NCBI RefSeq assembly: GCF_030272615.1
Contig: NC_081408.1
Location: 608,168,173-608,228,172 of the forward strand
Source: Cryptomeria japonica
Taxonomy: Eukaryota; Streptophyta; Pinopsida; Cupressales; Cupressaceae
Direction: 5' to 3'
DNA: 60,000 bases
This document shows positions 36,214 through 47,477 of the stretch, one piece after another. The stretch's first letter is position 1; each line of letters begins with the position of its first letter. The notes below the pieces were generated by a model that worked only from the letters and a program-made list of their open reading frames with translations, was not told the DNA's origin and did no database searches. The position numbers and the translations under genes are program-made.

Positions 36214-37640
36214 CCTTGGGTTGGTGCCCTAAATAAGTAGGGGTTGGTGGTCCTTGGGTTGGTTCCCTAAATCATTTTAATCTAGTGTTTTTATTGTGAG
36301 GTTGGATTGGAGAAGTAGACTCCAGAAACATTTCTCACCGAGGCTTTTCCCATCTTGTGTTTTCCTCATATATACCGATGTTATGTGACGTGCCTTTGTG
36401 TGGTTGCATTATGTTATCTTGTTTTATCTTACTAGTAGGTTAACTTGGCATTAGGATCAATAAATGGTAATCAGTCTTAGTATTAAGAGGTTAAGAAATT
36501 GGAAACCACTTATTCACCACTCCCCCCCCTCAGTGGCATCTTGTGTCCAACAATTGGTATCAAGGCCTAGGTTCCCGGTTAGATAAGTTTTCTCCAGCTT
36601 GGGTAGCTTCTGGTTTAAGGACCCAATGGTTAAGTTTGAGTCAATTCTATCTCCAATGCTTGATGGTTCAAACTATTTTATCTGCAGTTGTAGAATGGAA
36701 GTCTACTTGTCCTCCCTAGGGTATGATGTTTGGATGTCAGTTGTAAATGGTCTCCCTAATCATGTCAGTCCCCCCACCTATCCTAAAGAAGAAAGAAGAT
36801 CTAAGTGCAATGAAGAAGCAATGAAGGCCATATTTAATAAACTTACCGTTGATGTCTCCTCAAAAGTGGATAAGTGTAGATCTACAAAGAGTTTGTGGGA
36901 CACATTGAAAAAGCTCTGTGGTTATAAGCCTACCATTGCTGGATCATTTTGTGAAAGAAAAAAGAATTTTTTTGCGGATGATAATAAAAGATCAGCCGAC
37001 AAGTGTATCAGTGATGTAGAGGAAATTCATCTCTTTATGGCCCAAGAGACAAAAATTGAGATGCACACATCTCAAAATGATAATGCAAACCAATCCTACT
37101 GGCTAGATGTGTTTGGCAGTGATGAGAAAGATGAAGTAGAAGTTGATCTTGAAGGAGAACTTATAAGTGCACTTGAGGAGATTAGCAGAGTAAGAAAAGA
37201 ATACAAGATATTCAAGAATGCTGCTACTGTGGAACAAAACTAGTTGGTCAAAAGTCTTCAAGAGTCAGAGTCAGTTGTTGCTAATATGAAAGCTCAAATG
37301 GATGATGCTAAGAGGGTGAATGTGGAATCCAAATCAGACTTGGATACCAAGATATGCAGGTGTAAAGTATCAGAACTAGGGGTCAGGGACCAAGAGTGTT
37401 AGAGGCTAAATGATGAAGTGGCGACTCTCAGAAAAAACCTTGAGAAGTGTCAAGATGAGCTCAAGGTAAGGATCTGGTATGATGGCAACACTGAGGCCTT
37501 GGATAAGATATTAAGCCAACAAAAAAACTCCAAGGATATTTGTGGAGTAGGATGTGGTATCAATGAATGCTCCACAAGGAAGGAGACCTCCCACAAAGAT
37601 ATTCAGGTAATTGGATCACAAGCGAAAGGGTAAACCCAAT
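36214..37640 (+). mobile_element. Fragment D: 5'-truncated LTR, PBS and gag of the element-B family
   Basis: The segment begins inside an LTR related to element B: CCTTGGGTTGGTGCCCTAAA and GTGAGGTTGGATTGGAGAAG are co-linear with the reverse complement of 21400-21500. The LTR ends TGTGTCCAACA at 36552, and the PBS (36555-36571, TGGTATCAAGGCCTAGG) follows. A gag comparable to element B's comes next. No pol and no 3' LTR follow. The sharp start at 36214 against fragment E shows recombination or truncation at that joint. Confidence 0.78.
36626..37633 (+). pseudogene. Fragment D gag, nearly continuous frame
   Basis: One frame from the ATG at 36626 to 37633 (336 codons) has only two internal stops (37241-37243 and near 37399). 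It contains MLDGSNYFICSCRMEVYLSS and LGYDVWMSVVNGLPNHVSPP, the copia gag N-terminal region. KSLWDTLKKLCGY, IHLFMAQETKIEMHTSQND, an acidic stretch (SDEKDEVEVDLEGELISAL) and a charged coiled-coil end follow. The same blocks occur in element B gag in the same order. The earlier start at 36599 would need a non-ATG codon; 36626 is preferred. No zinc knuckle remains. Confidence 0.8.
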
Positions 37641-37860
37641 GGCCCAATACAGATCAGAAATCCTTAATGTAAACACCACCAGACCATCAGCCTCTCCATC
37701 GCCATCACCATCACCATCACCATCTTTAGATCCTCTCAAGGTCCACTGAAACCCTAGCTCATCCCCTACTCCATTATTGAAACTGTTACTTTTGGAAGAG
37801 CTTTTTTCGGGGAGCGGGGGGGGTGAAAGACTTAATGTTACTATACTAGTAAATTTTAAT
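37641..37860. other. Spacer with short (CCATCA)n repeat
   Basis: About four to five CCATCA/CCATCG units lie at 37696-37725, followed by an unassigned stretch and a G-run (37808-37823). The 3' end of fragment D lies at or before this point. Confidence 0.5.
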
Positions 37861-39120
37861 TCTACCCTAAATAAATAAATGTGATAGTGGAAACTTTATG
37901 TTTGCTCTAAATTTTCGTAAATATAGATATACTATCCGTGACAGTTCATTCACGTCTGAAGTGTGTTTATATTGTCTATTTCGAAATGCAATTGAGTTCT
38001 TTGACGAAGAGTTTTGCGGGAATGACGGCGACGTCACAAGTCCCCTACGTGTTTGTGTCGGCAGCACATAACACCAAAACTGATTTGGATGCTCAGTCGA
38101 CACGCAAACCACACGCTTGCAATTTGCTTTACCTTCCCTCGCCATTTCCCAAAGCCTTGCTACGCGCGGTGGAGCTCAATAAAATATGCAAGATTAGATT
38201 GCAATTGTCCTCAGCTCCAACTGTTTCTGGGAATGAAAACAACAAAAATCTAACGATAGGGACAATTTCAATCGTCCTGCACTCCTCCAAAATCTGCACC
38301 GTCGATACTCGAAATCATCCGATCCATTTCAGAGAGGGAACGCACAGAAGTGGACAAGTTTAAAATATCACGCAAAATCTCGCACCGCAACACCAGCCTA
38401 ATAGGATTTAATAAAAACCCTAAAAACTCTGTTATGGTTTCTCTCCACAGTGGGAGCATGATCTATGCAAAGGAGTTTGTTGAGCGAATATGCGGCTCGT
38501 AGCTCTTCTCGTTTTTTTTGATAACTCCCAACATTATTTGTCTTTTTTGGATAACCTACAAAATCCTCTGAAAACTGAGAATGCAGGGAGGCAGATGAGA
38601 ACAGCTCTCGTTTTTGAAGCGGTGAAGTCATTAGAAGACAAGTGATTGCAATATATTTGTATTTATATGGAGTGTCCCGTGTGCTCCATATAAGGAGGAG
38701 TAGAACAAGTCGAACTGAAACTGAATCATTCAGTAGTCGCAGTGGGAAGAAAAATGATCAATCGACCTGAAATACCCTATCCACGATAGTTTTATTTGCT
38801 AACACAGACAGAAATCTTACAAAACAGGACTAAACTGACTCCAAAAATTAATTATTAACATTAATTAATATGGACCAGCCTTAAAAAACACACACTAAGC
38901 CTTTACCGCTTAGGTGGCTGTGGGCCCATTTCTCTCACTTGGAACATTTCATTACTGTGCAATCCGTCCAAATAAACTGTGTCGTTAACTTTCAAATTTG
39001 AAATACTCCCGCCTAGAAGTTTCACGGTATCCAAGAAACCGATTTCACCTATATCCCTGCAGCGTACGTACTCCTTGCTGTGCCAAAATGCGTCGCTTAA
39101 AATAAGTGCAAAAATTGTGC
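37861..39120. other. CpG-retaining, gene-like island (possible host gene 5' region)
   Basis: By hand count about 25 CpG dinucleotides lie in 37981-38400, far more than in neighbouring transposon sequence, which suggests this DNA escaped long-term methylation. Short frames exist on both strands: 37867-38145 minus (starts MAREGKANCKRVVCVSTEHP), 37938-38363 plus and 38268-38459 minus (containing MDRMISSIDGADFGG). None has a domain I recognise. A TAGGGTTTTTATTAAATCC leader-like stretch lies upstream of the minus frames. This could be a promoter and first exon of a host gene on the minus strand, or a decayed one. Confidence 0.4.
38664..38695. promoter_or_regulatory. 9-bp inverted repeat with a CArG box
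   Basis: TATATGGAG (38664-38672) and CTCCATATA (38684-38692) are perfect inverted arms around an 11-base loop. The right arm overlaps CCATATAAGG (38686-38695), an exact CArG box, the DNA site of MADS-domain factors. A single site can arise by chance; it lies inside the CpG-retaining island. Confidence 0.3.
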
Positions 39121-39274
39121 TTCCTCCACATTTAACATTTAATTTTTTCAGTTATGAGTCCTACTTTTTAATCTATAATAATATTAGGTTATTCATTTTT
39201 AATTAAGTTTTATTTTATTTTTTAAGATTTAGTAATTTTTTTTTATTATTTTTATTTTATGTCTAATAATTTTG

Positions 39275-39328
<54 letters not shown>

Positions 39329-40384
39329 ATGTTAATTATTTTTCCATAAATTTATATAATACACTTTTATTTAACTATTATTTTTTGTATAATATTATAT
39401 TTGTCATACATTTATAATTATTTTAAATATATATAATATTTAGTAATTTTTTTTAGCATTTTATCAATATTTTATTAAAACTTTAGTATTATATTCATTT
39501 TGATCAAATATATATATGCTAAAAGAGTAAAATATAATAAAACACAAACATGCACTTTAATATTCTAATATAAGAAAAAATATAATATTCAAATACTAAT
39601 ATTTTAAATATAATAAAATTAAAAACATATATCTTAATTACATAATATATTAAATTATTTAAGAATACTATACAATGTGAATTAATCCAACATGCAACCA
39701 TATAACTACCTCTCTTTTACATTTAATGTTGTTATCAATCTGCATTGGTATATAATTCATTTAATCATTTTTTGTATAAATCTATAGTCATTATGTCTAA
39801 TTTTATTATCATTGTTTTTAATTTGAATATTTTTTTCATATATTATTATAAAAGGTCCTCTTACTATCAATTGCAAAAATAAGATTATTTGTAATTGAAA
39901 AATTAACCATATTTAATAGAAAATTTAAATTATTTAAACACGCACCTTTATTAAACCTTAACCTTGATTAAAATCTCAAACTAAAGAAATCCAAAAGCTA
40001 ACTTTAAATCATATATGAATTTAATACTACCTCAAAATTTATTTCTAAAGGCAAAAAATATTTGACATTGTAACCTTAAATTCTAAACTAATCCCACACT
40101 TACTTGAAAAAAATATTAGTACAATTAATTATTTATATGTAACAAAAATATTACTAAAATTAAATTATATAACAAAAAATAATTAGATAAAATATAAAAC
40201 TGATTGAATTATATTAAAAATTACTAAATATCAAAAGAATAAAAATTACTAAAAATTAAAAACTTAATTTTAAAAAAAAAGCATTGTAAAGTAAAAATTT
40301 AGAACTTTTAAATAAAATGATTGTATACAATATTAGGAGGCCCACTCTCTTCTTTAATAACTTTCACAATTTGAAATTGGATTT
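39121..40384. other. Very AT-rich DNA with (TA)n
   Basis: A (TA)n run occupies 39276-39322. The remainder is extremely AT-rich with recurring AAAATTACTAAA-type phrases on both strands. No gene, hairpin termini or LTR could be defined. Confidence 0.6.
39276..39322. repeat. (TA)n microsatellite
   Basis: Uninterrupted TA dinucleotides within AT-rich intergenic DNA. Confidence 0.95.
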
Positions 40385-40879
40385 ATGCACCCTTCCTCTT
40401 CATTGAACAATCAATAGGGGAGAGACACCAATACTTACGCACCCTAACTTCGGGGGTCCATGTGGATCCAGAGAGCAAGTTTGACCCTTGGGCAGCTCAA
40501 CTGGTGAGTTGGCAACCCAAAATCGTGAGGTGGATGTCCACTCCTTTCATTTACCATGTGTCCGTCATGCATTGGTCTGAGGTGTCGAAAAATTGTTATT
40601 TTGTAACCCCGACTAGAACGCTGGCGGACCCACCCCATTATCTATCCACAATACTCGACAGTCTTGAACATAGTTTACAAGTGGCAAGTTTTTAGATGGG
40701 CATCCCATTTCACCGAGAACTTCCTCCAAAAATGACACTACCACTTTCAAAATTTCCAACCTGCCGCATTAACTCTGCATCCACTTGCCCTACGTCCAGC
40801 TGTCCCATCATGTTTTTCGAGAAGAGATGCATCCATGGCATTCATCTCCTCACATTTATATCATGCAAAAGGTCATCAA
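40385..40879. other. Left flank of element F, mixed-composition unique-looking DNA
   Basis: The composition becomes more balanced with several CpG. Short frames (40462-40695 plus, 40444-40638 minus, 40696-40884 plus) have no known motif. Before F inserted, this DNA joined directly to 59026 onward, so it may be promoter or upstream sequence of whatever lies there. ATCAA at 40875-40879 is the left target duplication. Confidence 0.45.
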
Positions 40880-42769
40880 TGTAGTACCCCTCCTCGATTG
40901 AACTTATTGGACTCATATTTTACTATCGTTTACTTTCAGTGGATACATTACCATTATGTGTTATTCAGACTTATATGAAATTATTTCATGCTTTATCTGG
41001 ATATGGGATGCATACTTTATTTATAGTATTTCAGTACTTGTGATTTGTGGTATTTTATGGATTATTGTTATGTATTGACACTTTACTTTATCTTTGCAAT
41101 GTGTAATTATATGCTGCGTGTCTGCGAGTGTATCAGATGCGAGGGGATGATTTTCCTTCACTCACTCTACTGAGATAGGGAACGTCACGATTCTCCTTCA
41201 TCGGTGTGTGTGCCATGTATTCTATATCTGTATATATGCATGTGTGGTTCAATGATATAAGACATTGCAGGTACTGGTATCAGGTAGGTACGGGGTATCA
41301 TCTCCACCTGGCTTCATAGGTCTGAGCATGCCTTATCTGTCCGATGAGAGTGGAGGAGATAGTGGTTGACCCTAATTTTACCATTGTTACACTCTTATAG
41401 GTGTCGTTAGTTTGTCATCTTTTCTGTATGTTTGGCCTTCGAGTTTTGTCTATTTGACTGTTTCAGAGTCTTTGTTTGGGTCTTCTCGATTTGCGTGCCC
41501 TAGTAGATTAGATTAATTATTTGAGTTTATGGCATCACTTTATAGTTAGCATATTTAATTTATGAATTATAATCACTTTATGAATTTAATGAATTAAGTG
41601 AAGTGATAAAATTTAGTTGCAAATTGCATTATATGAGAAATATAATTTTATCTAAATTTAGTAGAAAATAAATTAGAAATAAATTAAATAAGTTAATTTA
41701 ATTTCCTTAAATAATTTTTTTGAAAGTTAATTAAATGGGCATGAGAAAAGAAAAAAATAAGGAAAGTAATGATTTTTGGGAAATTGCATTTTCATTTGCT
41801 TTTTGTGGAAATTAGAAATTAAAATAAAATACTTTTATTTTTAAATGGCATATTATATTTTTGGAGAGGAAAAATATTTTCAACCTAAAAAGGTTTAGGT
41901 TAAATATGTTTTTCAAATTTTCTTTGGGAGTTCACGAGAAGGAGGCAAAAATCCGTAGGAAGAAATTTTTAAAATTTCTTAAATGCATGTTGGGGAAATA
42001 AGGATCTGGAAAAAAGGATTGGCGTGGATATATGGTTTCATAAGCTCTTCCACAAGATCTTCCAGGAAAGCTTCCAAGATTGGATAGCTTCTGCCTATTT
42101 ATTTTTTAAACATTAGCTCAAATATTCTTCCTCTCTCTATAGTTTTTGGTGTGTATTTGTAAAAAAAATTGAATCGAATATGGTTGTGTCTTCCATTTCT
42201 GGTTGAGTTTTGATTTTGTTTATGATTAAATGTTTTAATTATTTCCTTTCTGTGTAATTATCTAGCTTTGATATTGTCAAATTGCAGGGGGTTGTGATGG
42301 CAAAATTTTGTCAGATTTACCCTCCTTGCTTCAAATAAATTCTTCCTTTGTGTTTGATTGTGTTCTTCTTGTTTGTGAAAAAAAAATTAGAAATCTAGGT
42401 TAAAATTTATTCCTTATGGTTTGTGTAAGAAGATTTTCCCTTTTAAAGAAATTTGGGTTTTTATTATTCTCTTTTCTGTCTCAGAGATTTGAATCTTTTG
42501 GCAAGATTTATTTACCAGTAAATGTTATGTTTGGACTATAGTTTTATGGAAGAAATTCTAGTAAATTTTATTAAAAAAAATATAAAATTATATTCTTGCT
42601 GTGATTTTTTTTAAACTCTGTTGTTTTAGAGTGGGGAAGTTGAGGTTTTTATAATCTCTGTTTGAAAAGAAAAAAAAAATTAATTAAAAATAAAAAATAA
42701 AAAATAATTGGGGAGGGGGTGGTAGCTTGCCATTAAACGGTAGCAAAGCTACTATAAGGTAGTAGCACT
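40880..42769 (+). repeat. Element F 5' LTR, left part
   Basis: This is the first 1,890 bp of the LTR, up to the point where element G inserted within a 19-bp hairpin repeat array. It is co-linear with 55466-56800 except for about 534 bp (41807-42340) that are missing from the 3' LTR. No coding potential. Confidence 0.9.
42729..42769 (+). repeat. 19-bp hairpin array, 5' LTR of element F, left of insertion
   Basis: Two degraded units (GCCATTAAACGGTAGC and GCTACTATAAGGTAG) lie here. The array is then interrupted by element G. The left target duplication of G, GCACT (42765-42769), is made from array sequence. Confidence 0.85.
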
Positions 42770-43814
42770 TGTTGGTATTTTGGTATGGTTTTGTCATTGA
42801 TGTCAACACCTACTAAAACTCTAGCACTTTGGAGATCCAACAACATTCACCGGCAAGCAAGTGACTTTAGCACAGTCCCCGGTATATGGTACACCGGTAG
42901 GATATAATGATCACCGACACTTGGAATGGCATGGAAAACACTTGGTAATGTCGAAGACATTGTTTGGACATCTTATCTTGGAGAATTGTTTATTGGTATA
43001 TTCATATTTGCATATTTGTTGTCACCGGCAAATAGGTCCAGGTTATACACAGGCAGGTTTATCTTTTCCAGATCAGCACGACATGCTTTGGAGATGATTT
43101 ATTATTGTTGTAAATGTATTAAGAAAACATGTTGAATCAGTTATTGCATCGGTTATTGTATTGTTTGTAAAATGATTTTATTGTAATATCTTGTAGAGCT
43201 GACCTACTAAAATTGGTTTTAGGTTATGGTATAAATGTAAGATTGGATGTGGAATGCGAAAAGGAATTGCAAGAAGGTATATGCAAGATTAAGCAGAGCT
43301 ATACACGCAGACATCATTTGAAGGTGAAGATAGGTTTTTGTGAAAGCATATCAGAACTACACCAGTATTGAATCCAACATATGAAGATGTTATTTTGAGC
43401 AGTACATTCTTATTGGATTTAACTATCCAATTGTAGTCAGTGTGACTCCCATTTGTGATTGAGCAGTGAGCTCTAGGCGCTTGGCCTTTCTGCATGTGCA
43501 AACCCCATTTATGTACACTTACTATTTGCAGTAGTATCATCAAATTGTGGGTAAGGTTTCCCACCATGGTTTTTCCCCTTACAGGGTTTCCACATACAAA
43601 TATTGGTGTTATGTGTTGTGGATGACTTTGTCTTTTTGTTTCATGCATTAATCTTTACCGATATTGCAATTATCTGTTAAAACTGTCTACCGGTATAAAA
43701 GACTGGTTCACCGGTATTAAGCAGTAAATCAGTTAAGTAGTTTTGGTTTAAATTTATTTGACAACTAATTCAGCGCCCCCCCCCCCCCCTCTTAGTTGTC
43801 TCCAGGACCTAACA
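42770..43814 (+). repeat. Element G 5' LTR
   Basis: This LTR is 1,045 bp. TATAAATG at 43230-43237 is the TATA candidate, conserved in the 3' LTR. It also holds repeated ACCGGT/CACCGGCA motifs, GGTTTTTCCCCTTACAGGG and a long C-run (about 43776-43789) before TCTTAGTTGTC. The frames 42861-43097 (plus) and 43289-43648 (minus) reappear in the 3' LTR and are not genes. Confidence 0.92.
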
Positions 43815-43816
43815 AT

Positions 43817-43830
43817 TGGTATCAGAGCCT
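43817..43830 (+). other. Element G primer binding site
   Basis: TGGTATCAGAGCCT starts two bases after the 5' LTR. It is a perfect Met-tRNA-type site. Confidence 0.92.
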
Positions 43831-43870
43831 AGTCCTCTTTTGCAGAATTTTAACAGCTTGAGGAGATCCA

Positions 43871-46800
43871 ATGTCTACTAAACATTTCAAGAAGGATAGT
43901 CATAAACTTGATGGAACCAACTATGGCATATGGAAGATCAGAATGGAGACAAATATAAATTGCATTGGAAAGGACATCTCGGAAGTGACAAAGAATGGCT
44001 ATACTACTCCTACTTCCAGTCAGCCTAATCCACCTAACTTGACTAAAGATGAGGAAAATGATTGCAAAGCAAGAGAAGCACTTTTGAGCATATTAATAGA
44101 TCAACAAATCATGGGATTATCAGATAGATCAACTAATAAAGTTATTTGGGATCATTTGGAAACACTGAATGAAGGAGATTCCACAGTCAAGATTGCAAAA
44201 CTTGAAAGCTTCTAGGTCAGGTATGAAAATCTGAAAATGGAAGAAGATGAAAGGACTTCTGCTTTTATGGAAAGAGTTAATGAAATTGTTTTGGGTAATA
44301 AATGTTATGGAGGAACCTTAAGTGAAGATGGAATTGTTTCAAAAGTTCTGAGAGGATTTCCACCAGCATATAAAATGAAGGTTACTGCTATAAATGAATT
44401 AAGAACAATGCCTAATACATCAGTAACTAGGGATACATTGAATGGAAAACTTTCACCCTTTGAAATTGAGGAATTTGGTCCCGTTGCTACTATTAAGATA
44501 TATTTAGCCTTTAAAGCATCAATATCATCTACATCATCATTTGACAAATTTGATTGGAAAGCCTTTTATGCAAGAGAACTTGAGGAAAGAAGGAGAGAAA
44601 ATGAAGAACTTGAAGAGCTTGAAGCACTATTTGCAAGAAAAATGCCTAGAGGTCCAGTTGGAAGTAAGTATGAAGGTAAAGCACCCTTTAAATGTTTTAA
44701 CTACAATAAGATTGGTCATATGGCTTCAAATGTGTCGGGTTACTTTTCTCAGAGAAAATCAGAACCACTTGGAAAGTTTAAACTGTTCAAAGCAATGGTT
44801 GAAAATGAAACCGGTAAGAAAATAAAATGTCTAAGATCAGATCAAGGAGGTGAATTTACATCTAAGGAATTTAATACATTCTGTGAAGTGAATGGAATCA
44901 GAAGACAACTATCAGCACCTCGAACACCACAGCATAATGGAGTTGTTGAAAGGAAAAAAAGAACTATCTTGGATGCAGCTAGAAGTATGTTATCAGAAGA
45001 AAACCTACCACATGTATATTGGAGAGAGGCAGTAAGTACAGTGGTCTATACATTCAACAAAGTTCACATCAAAGGTGAAACTGGTAAGACCCCTCATGAA
45101 CTATGGTTTGGTATTACTCCTACTCTTAAATATTTTAGAATATTTGGAAGAAAATGTTATATTAGAAGAGATGAGTATATTGGGAAATTTAATCCTAGAA
45201 GTGATGAAGGAATATTTCTTGGTTATTCATCTAAGTGTAAAGCATATAGACGTTTTAACAAGAGATGGCAGAAAATTGTTGAGAGTATAAATGTAAAGAT
45301 TGATGAACAATTCAAAGGAACTTCAAGGTACATAGATTCTGAACAGGGAACAAAAATTCTAACAAATGAACCTACACTGAACCCACCAATAGAGAGGGAA
45401 GATCCAATTACACCGGTATCATCTAAAAATTCCACTATGATGGAGGAACAACAACAAACAAAGACACCCCGATATGTAAGATTGAATCATTTTGAAGATC
45501 AGATAATTGGAAAAAACCATAAAGGAGTTATGACAAGAGGAAGATTGGCAAATGAAGAGGTATGTCTTATTTCTCAAATTGAACCATCATTAGTTAATGA
45601 GGCATGTGAAGATAAATATTGGACTAAAGCTATGGAAGAAGAATTAGAACAAATTGAGAAGAATAACACTTGGACATTAGTTCCCTGGCCTGAAGATAAA
45701 AATGTAATTGGAACCAAATGGGTATTCAGAAACAAACTTAATGAAGATGGTAAGGTTATCAAAAATAAAGAAATACTAGTGTGTAAGGGATATTCTCAGA
45801 AAGAAGGAATTGATTATAATAAAACCTTTGCACCGGTAGCTAGAATTGAGGCAGTCAGATTATTTTTGGCTTTTGCAGCACATAAGAACTACAAAGTATA
45901 TCAAATAGATATTAAATGTGCATTTTTGAATGGAGATCTTGAAGAGGAAGTTTTCATTGAACAACCTGATGGATTTTATTTGACAGATGACAAAGATATG
46001 GTTTTCAGGTTAAGGAAAGCTTTGTATGGATTGAAGCAAGCTCCAAGAGCTTGGTATGCAAGATTGGATAAGTATCTTTTGAAAATTGTTTTTTCTAAAG
46101 GTAATGCTGATAGTAAATTATACTATAAAGTGACTAATGATGACATCTTGGCTATAGAAGTTTTTGTTGATGATATAATCTTTGGAGGAGAAGATGGATT
46201 TTGTAAAGACTTTTCTATTAAAATGCAGTAAGAATTTGAAATGTCTATGATTGGTGAAATAAGATTCTTTTTACGAATGCAGATTTTATAGACTGATAAA
46301 GGTATATTCTTGAGTCAATCAAAATACTTAAAAGAGTTACTAAATAAATTTGGGATGGAAAACTCTAAACCAGTAAGCACACTTATGACTACAAATGACA
46401 AACTATCTTTAAGGGATGAATCTACACCTGTTAATCCAACAAGGTACAAATCTATGATAGGAGGTTTACTATATTTGACACAAACCAAACTTGATATTAT
46501 GAATGCAGTGTGTATTGTTTGAAGATTTCAGAGTAATCCTAGAGAAAATCATGAAGCAACAGTAAAAAGAATTTTCTGGTACTTACAAGGCACTACAAAT
46601 CTTGGATTATGGTATCCTAGAGATGAAAACTTTGAACTATATGCATACACAGATGCAAATTGGGCAGGAGATGTGGATGATAGAAAAATAACCACTGGCA
46701 GAGCATTTTTTCTTGGAAGCAGACAAGTTTCTTGTTCGAGTAAGAAACAAAGTTGTACATCTTTATCAACAGCAGAATCATAATATGTTGCAACAACAAC

Positions 46801-47083
46801 TAACTGTACATAGGTACTATGGCTTAAACAAATGTTGAAAGATTTAAAGGTAAAATGCAAGGAACCTATAACTATCTATTGTGATAACACAACAGCAATT
46901 GATATATCTAAGAATCCGGTATTACATTCTAAAACAAAACATGTTTCCATCAAACTGAATTTTCTAAGGGAAAATGTTGAAGCAAAAGAAATAAAACTGG
47001 TTTATGTGAATACAAAAGAGAAGCTTGCAGATATTTTCACTAAACCTCTGCCTAAGGAGACTTTTGAATATCTTAGAGAATAG
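43871..47083 (+). pseudogene. Element G gag-pol polyprotein frame with internal deletion
   Basis: The ATG at 43871 opens one frame of 1,071 codons. Stops lie at 44213, 46229, 46289, 46520, 46781 and 46811. Gag: LDGTNYGIWKIRM, then a knuckle remnant CFNYNKIGHMASNV (44693-44734; two Cys lost). Directly after it comes mid-integrase: KCLRSDQGGEFTSKEF (catalytic Asp) and PQHNGVVERKKRTI (catalytic Glu), so protease, the zinc-binding part and the first catalytic Asp are absent. RT: KWVFRNKLNEDGKV, QIDIKCAFLNGDLEEEVFIE, KALYGLKQAPRAWY and FVDD (46163-46174). RNase H: AYTDANWAGDVDDRK to ADIFTKPLPKETFEYL. The longest open piece is 44237-46231. Family assignment is certain. Confidence 0.93.
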
Positions 47084-47477
47084 CTTGGGGTCATACCCCC
47101 ACTGGTAGAAACTTAGAAAGTTGATGTTTGTCATCAACTGGCAGAATTAACAGAGAAATCTTTTTACTCCGGCTTTGATGAGGAAGCTACTTCTCATGGG
47201 GAGTAGTTGGTATATTGAATTGGTTGGTATTTTGTATATGAACTTGGTTTTGTTGTAACTTTGGCATTTGATGTCAAAGGGGGAGTGATACCTATGCAAA
47301 AACACATTATCTTTTGGGGAGAGATTGGTACAAAAAAACATAAGGAAACTCATGTTACTCTCAGGAGGAGAGATTGTTACTTCTAGGGAGATTGTTGGTT
47401 TTTGTGTTTGGCATTTATGTTTTGGCACTTTGATGGTTTTTCCATCTTGTGTTGCCATCAATGCCAAAGGGGGAGAT
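47084..47477 (+). other. Element G 3' untranslated region and PPT
   Basis: Non-coding. PPT-like tracts occur at about 47271-47285 (TGTCAAAGGGGGAGTG) and 47464-47477 (CCAAAGGGGGAGAT); the second abuts the 3' LTR and is the working PPT position. A purine-rich GGAGGAGAGATTGTTA lies between them (about 47361-47380). Confidence 0.8.

Noticed and set aside
35180-37640. Fragments E and D as one complete element
   Set aside because: Their LTR and PBS sequences belong to two different families and no 3' LTR or matching target duplication was found.
43289-43648. Minus-strand frame of 119 codons, with a similar one at 48052-48339
   Set aside because: Both are the same antisense reading of the two LTRs of element G.
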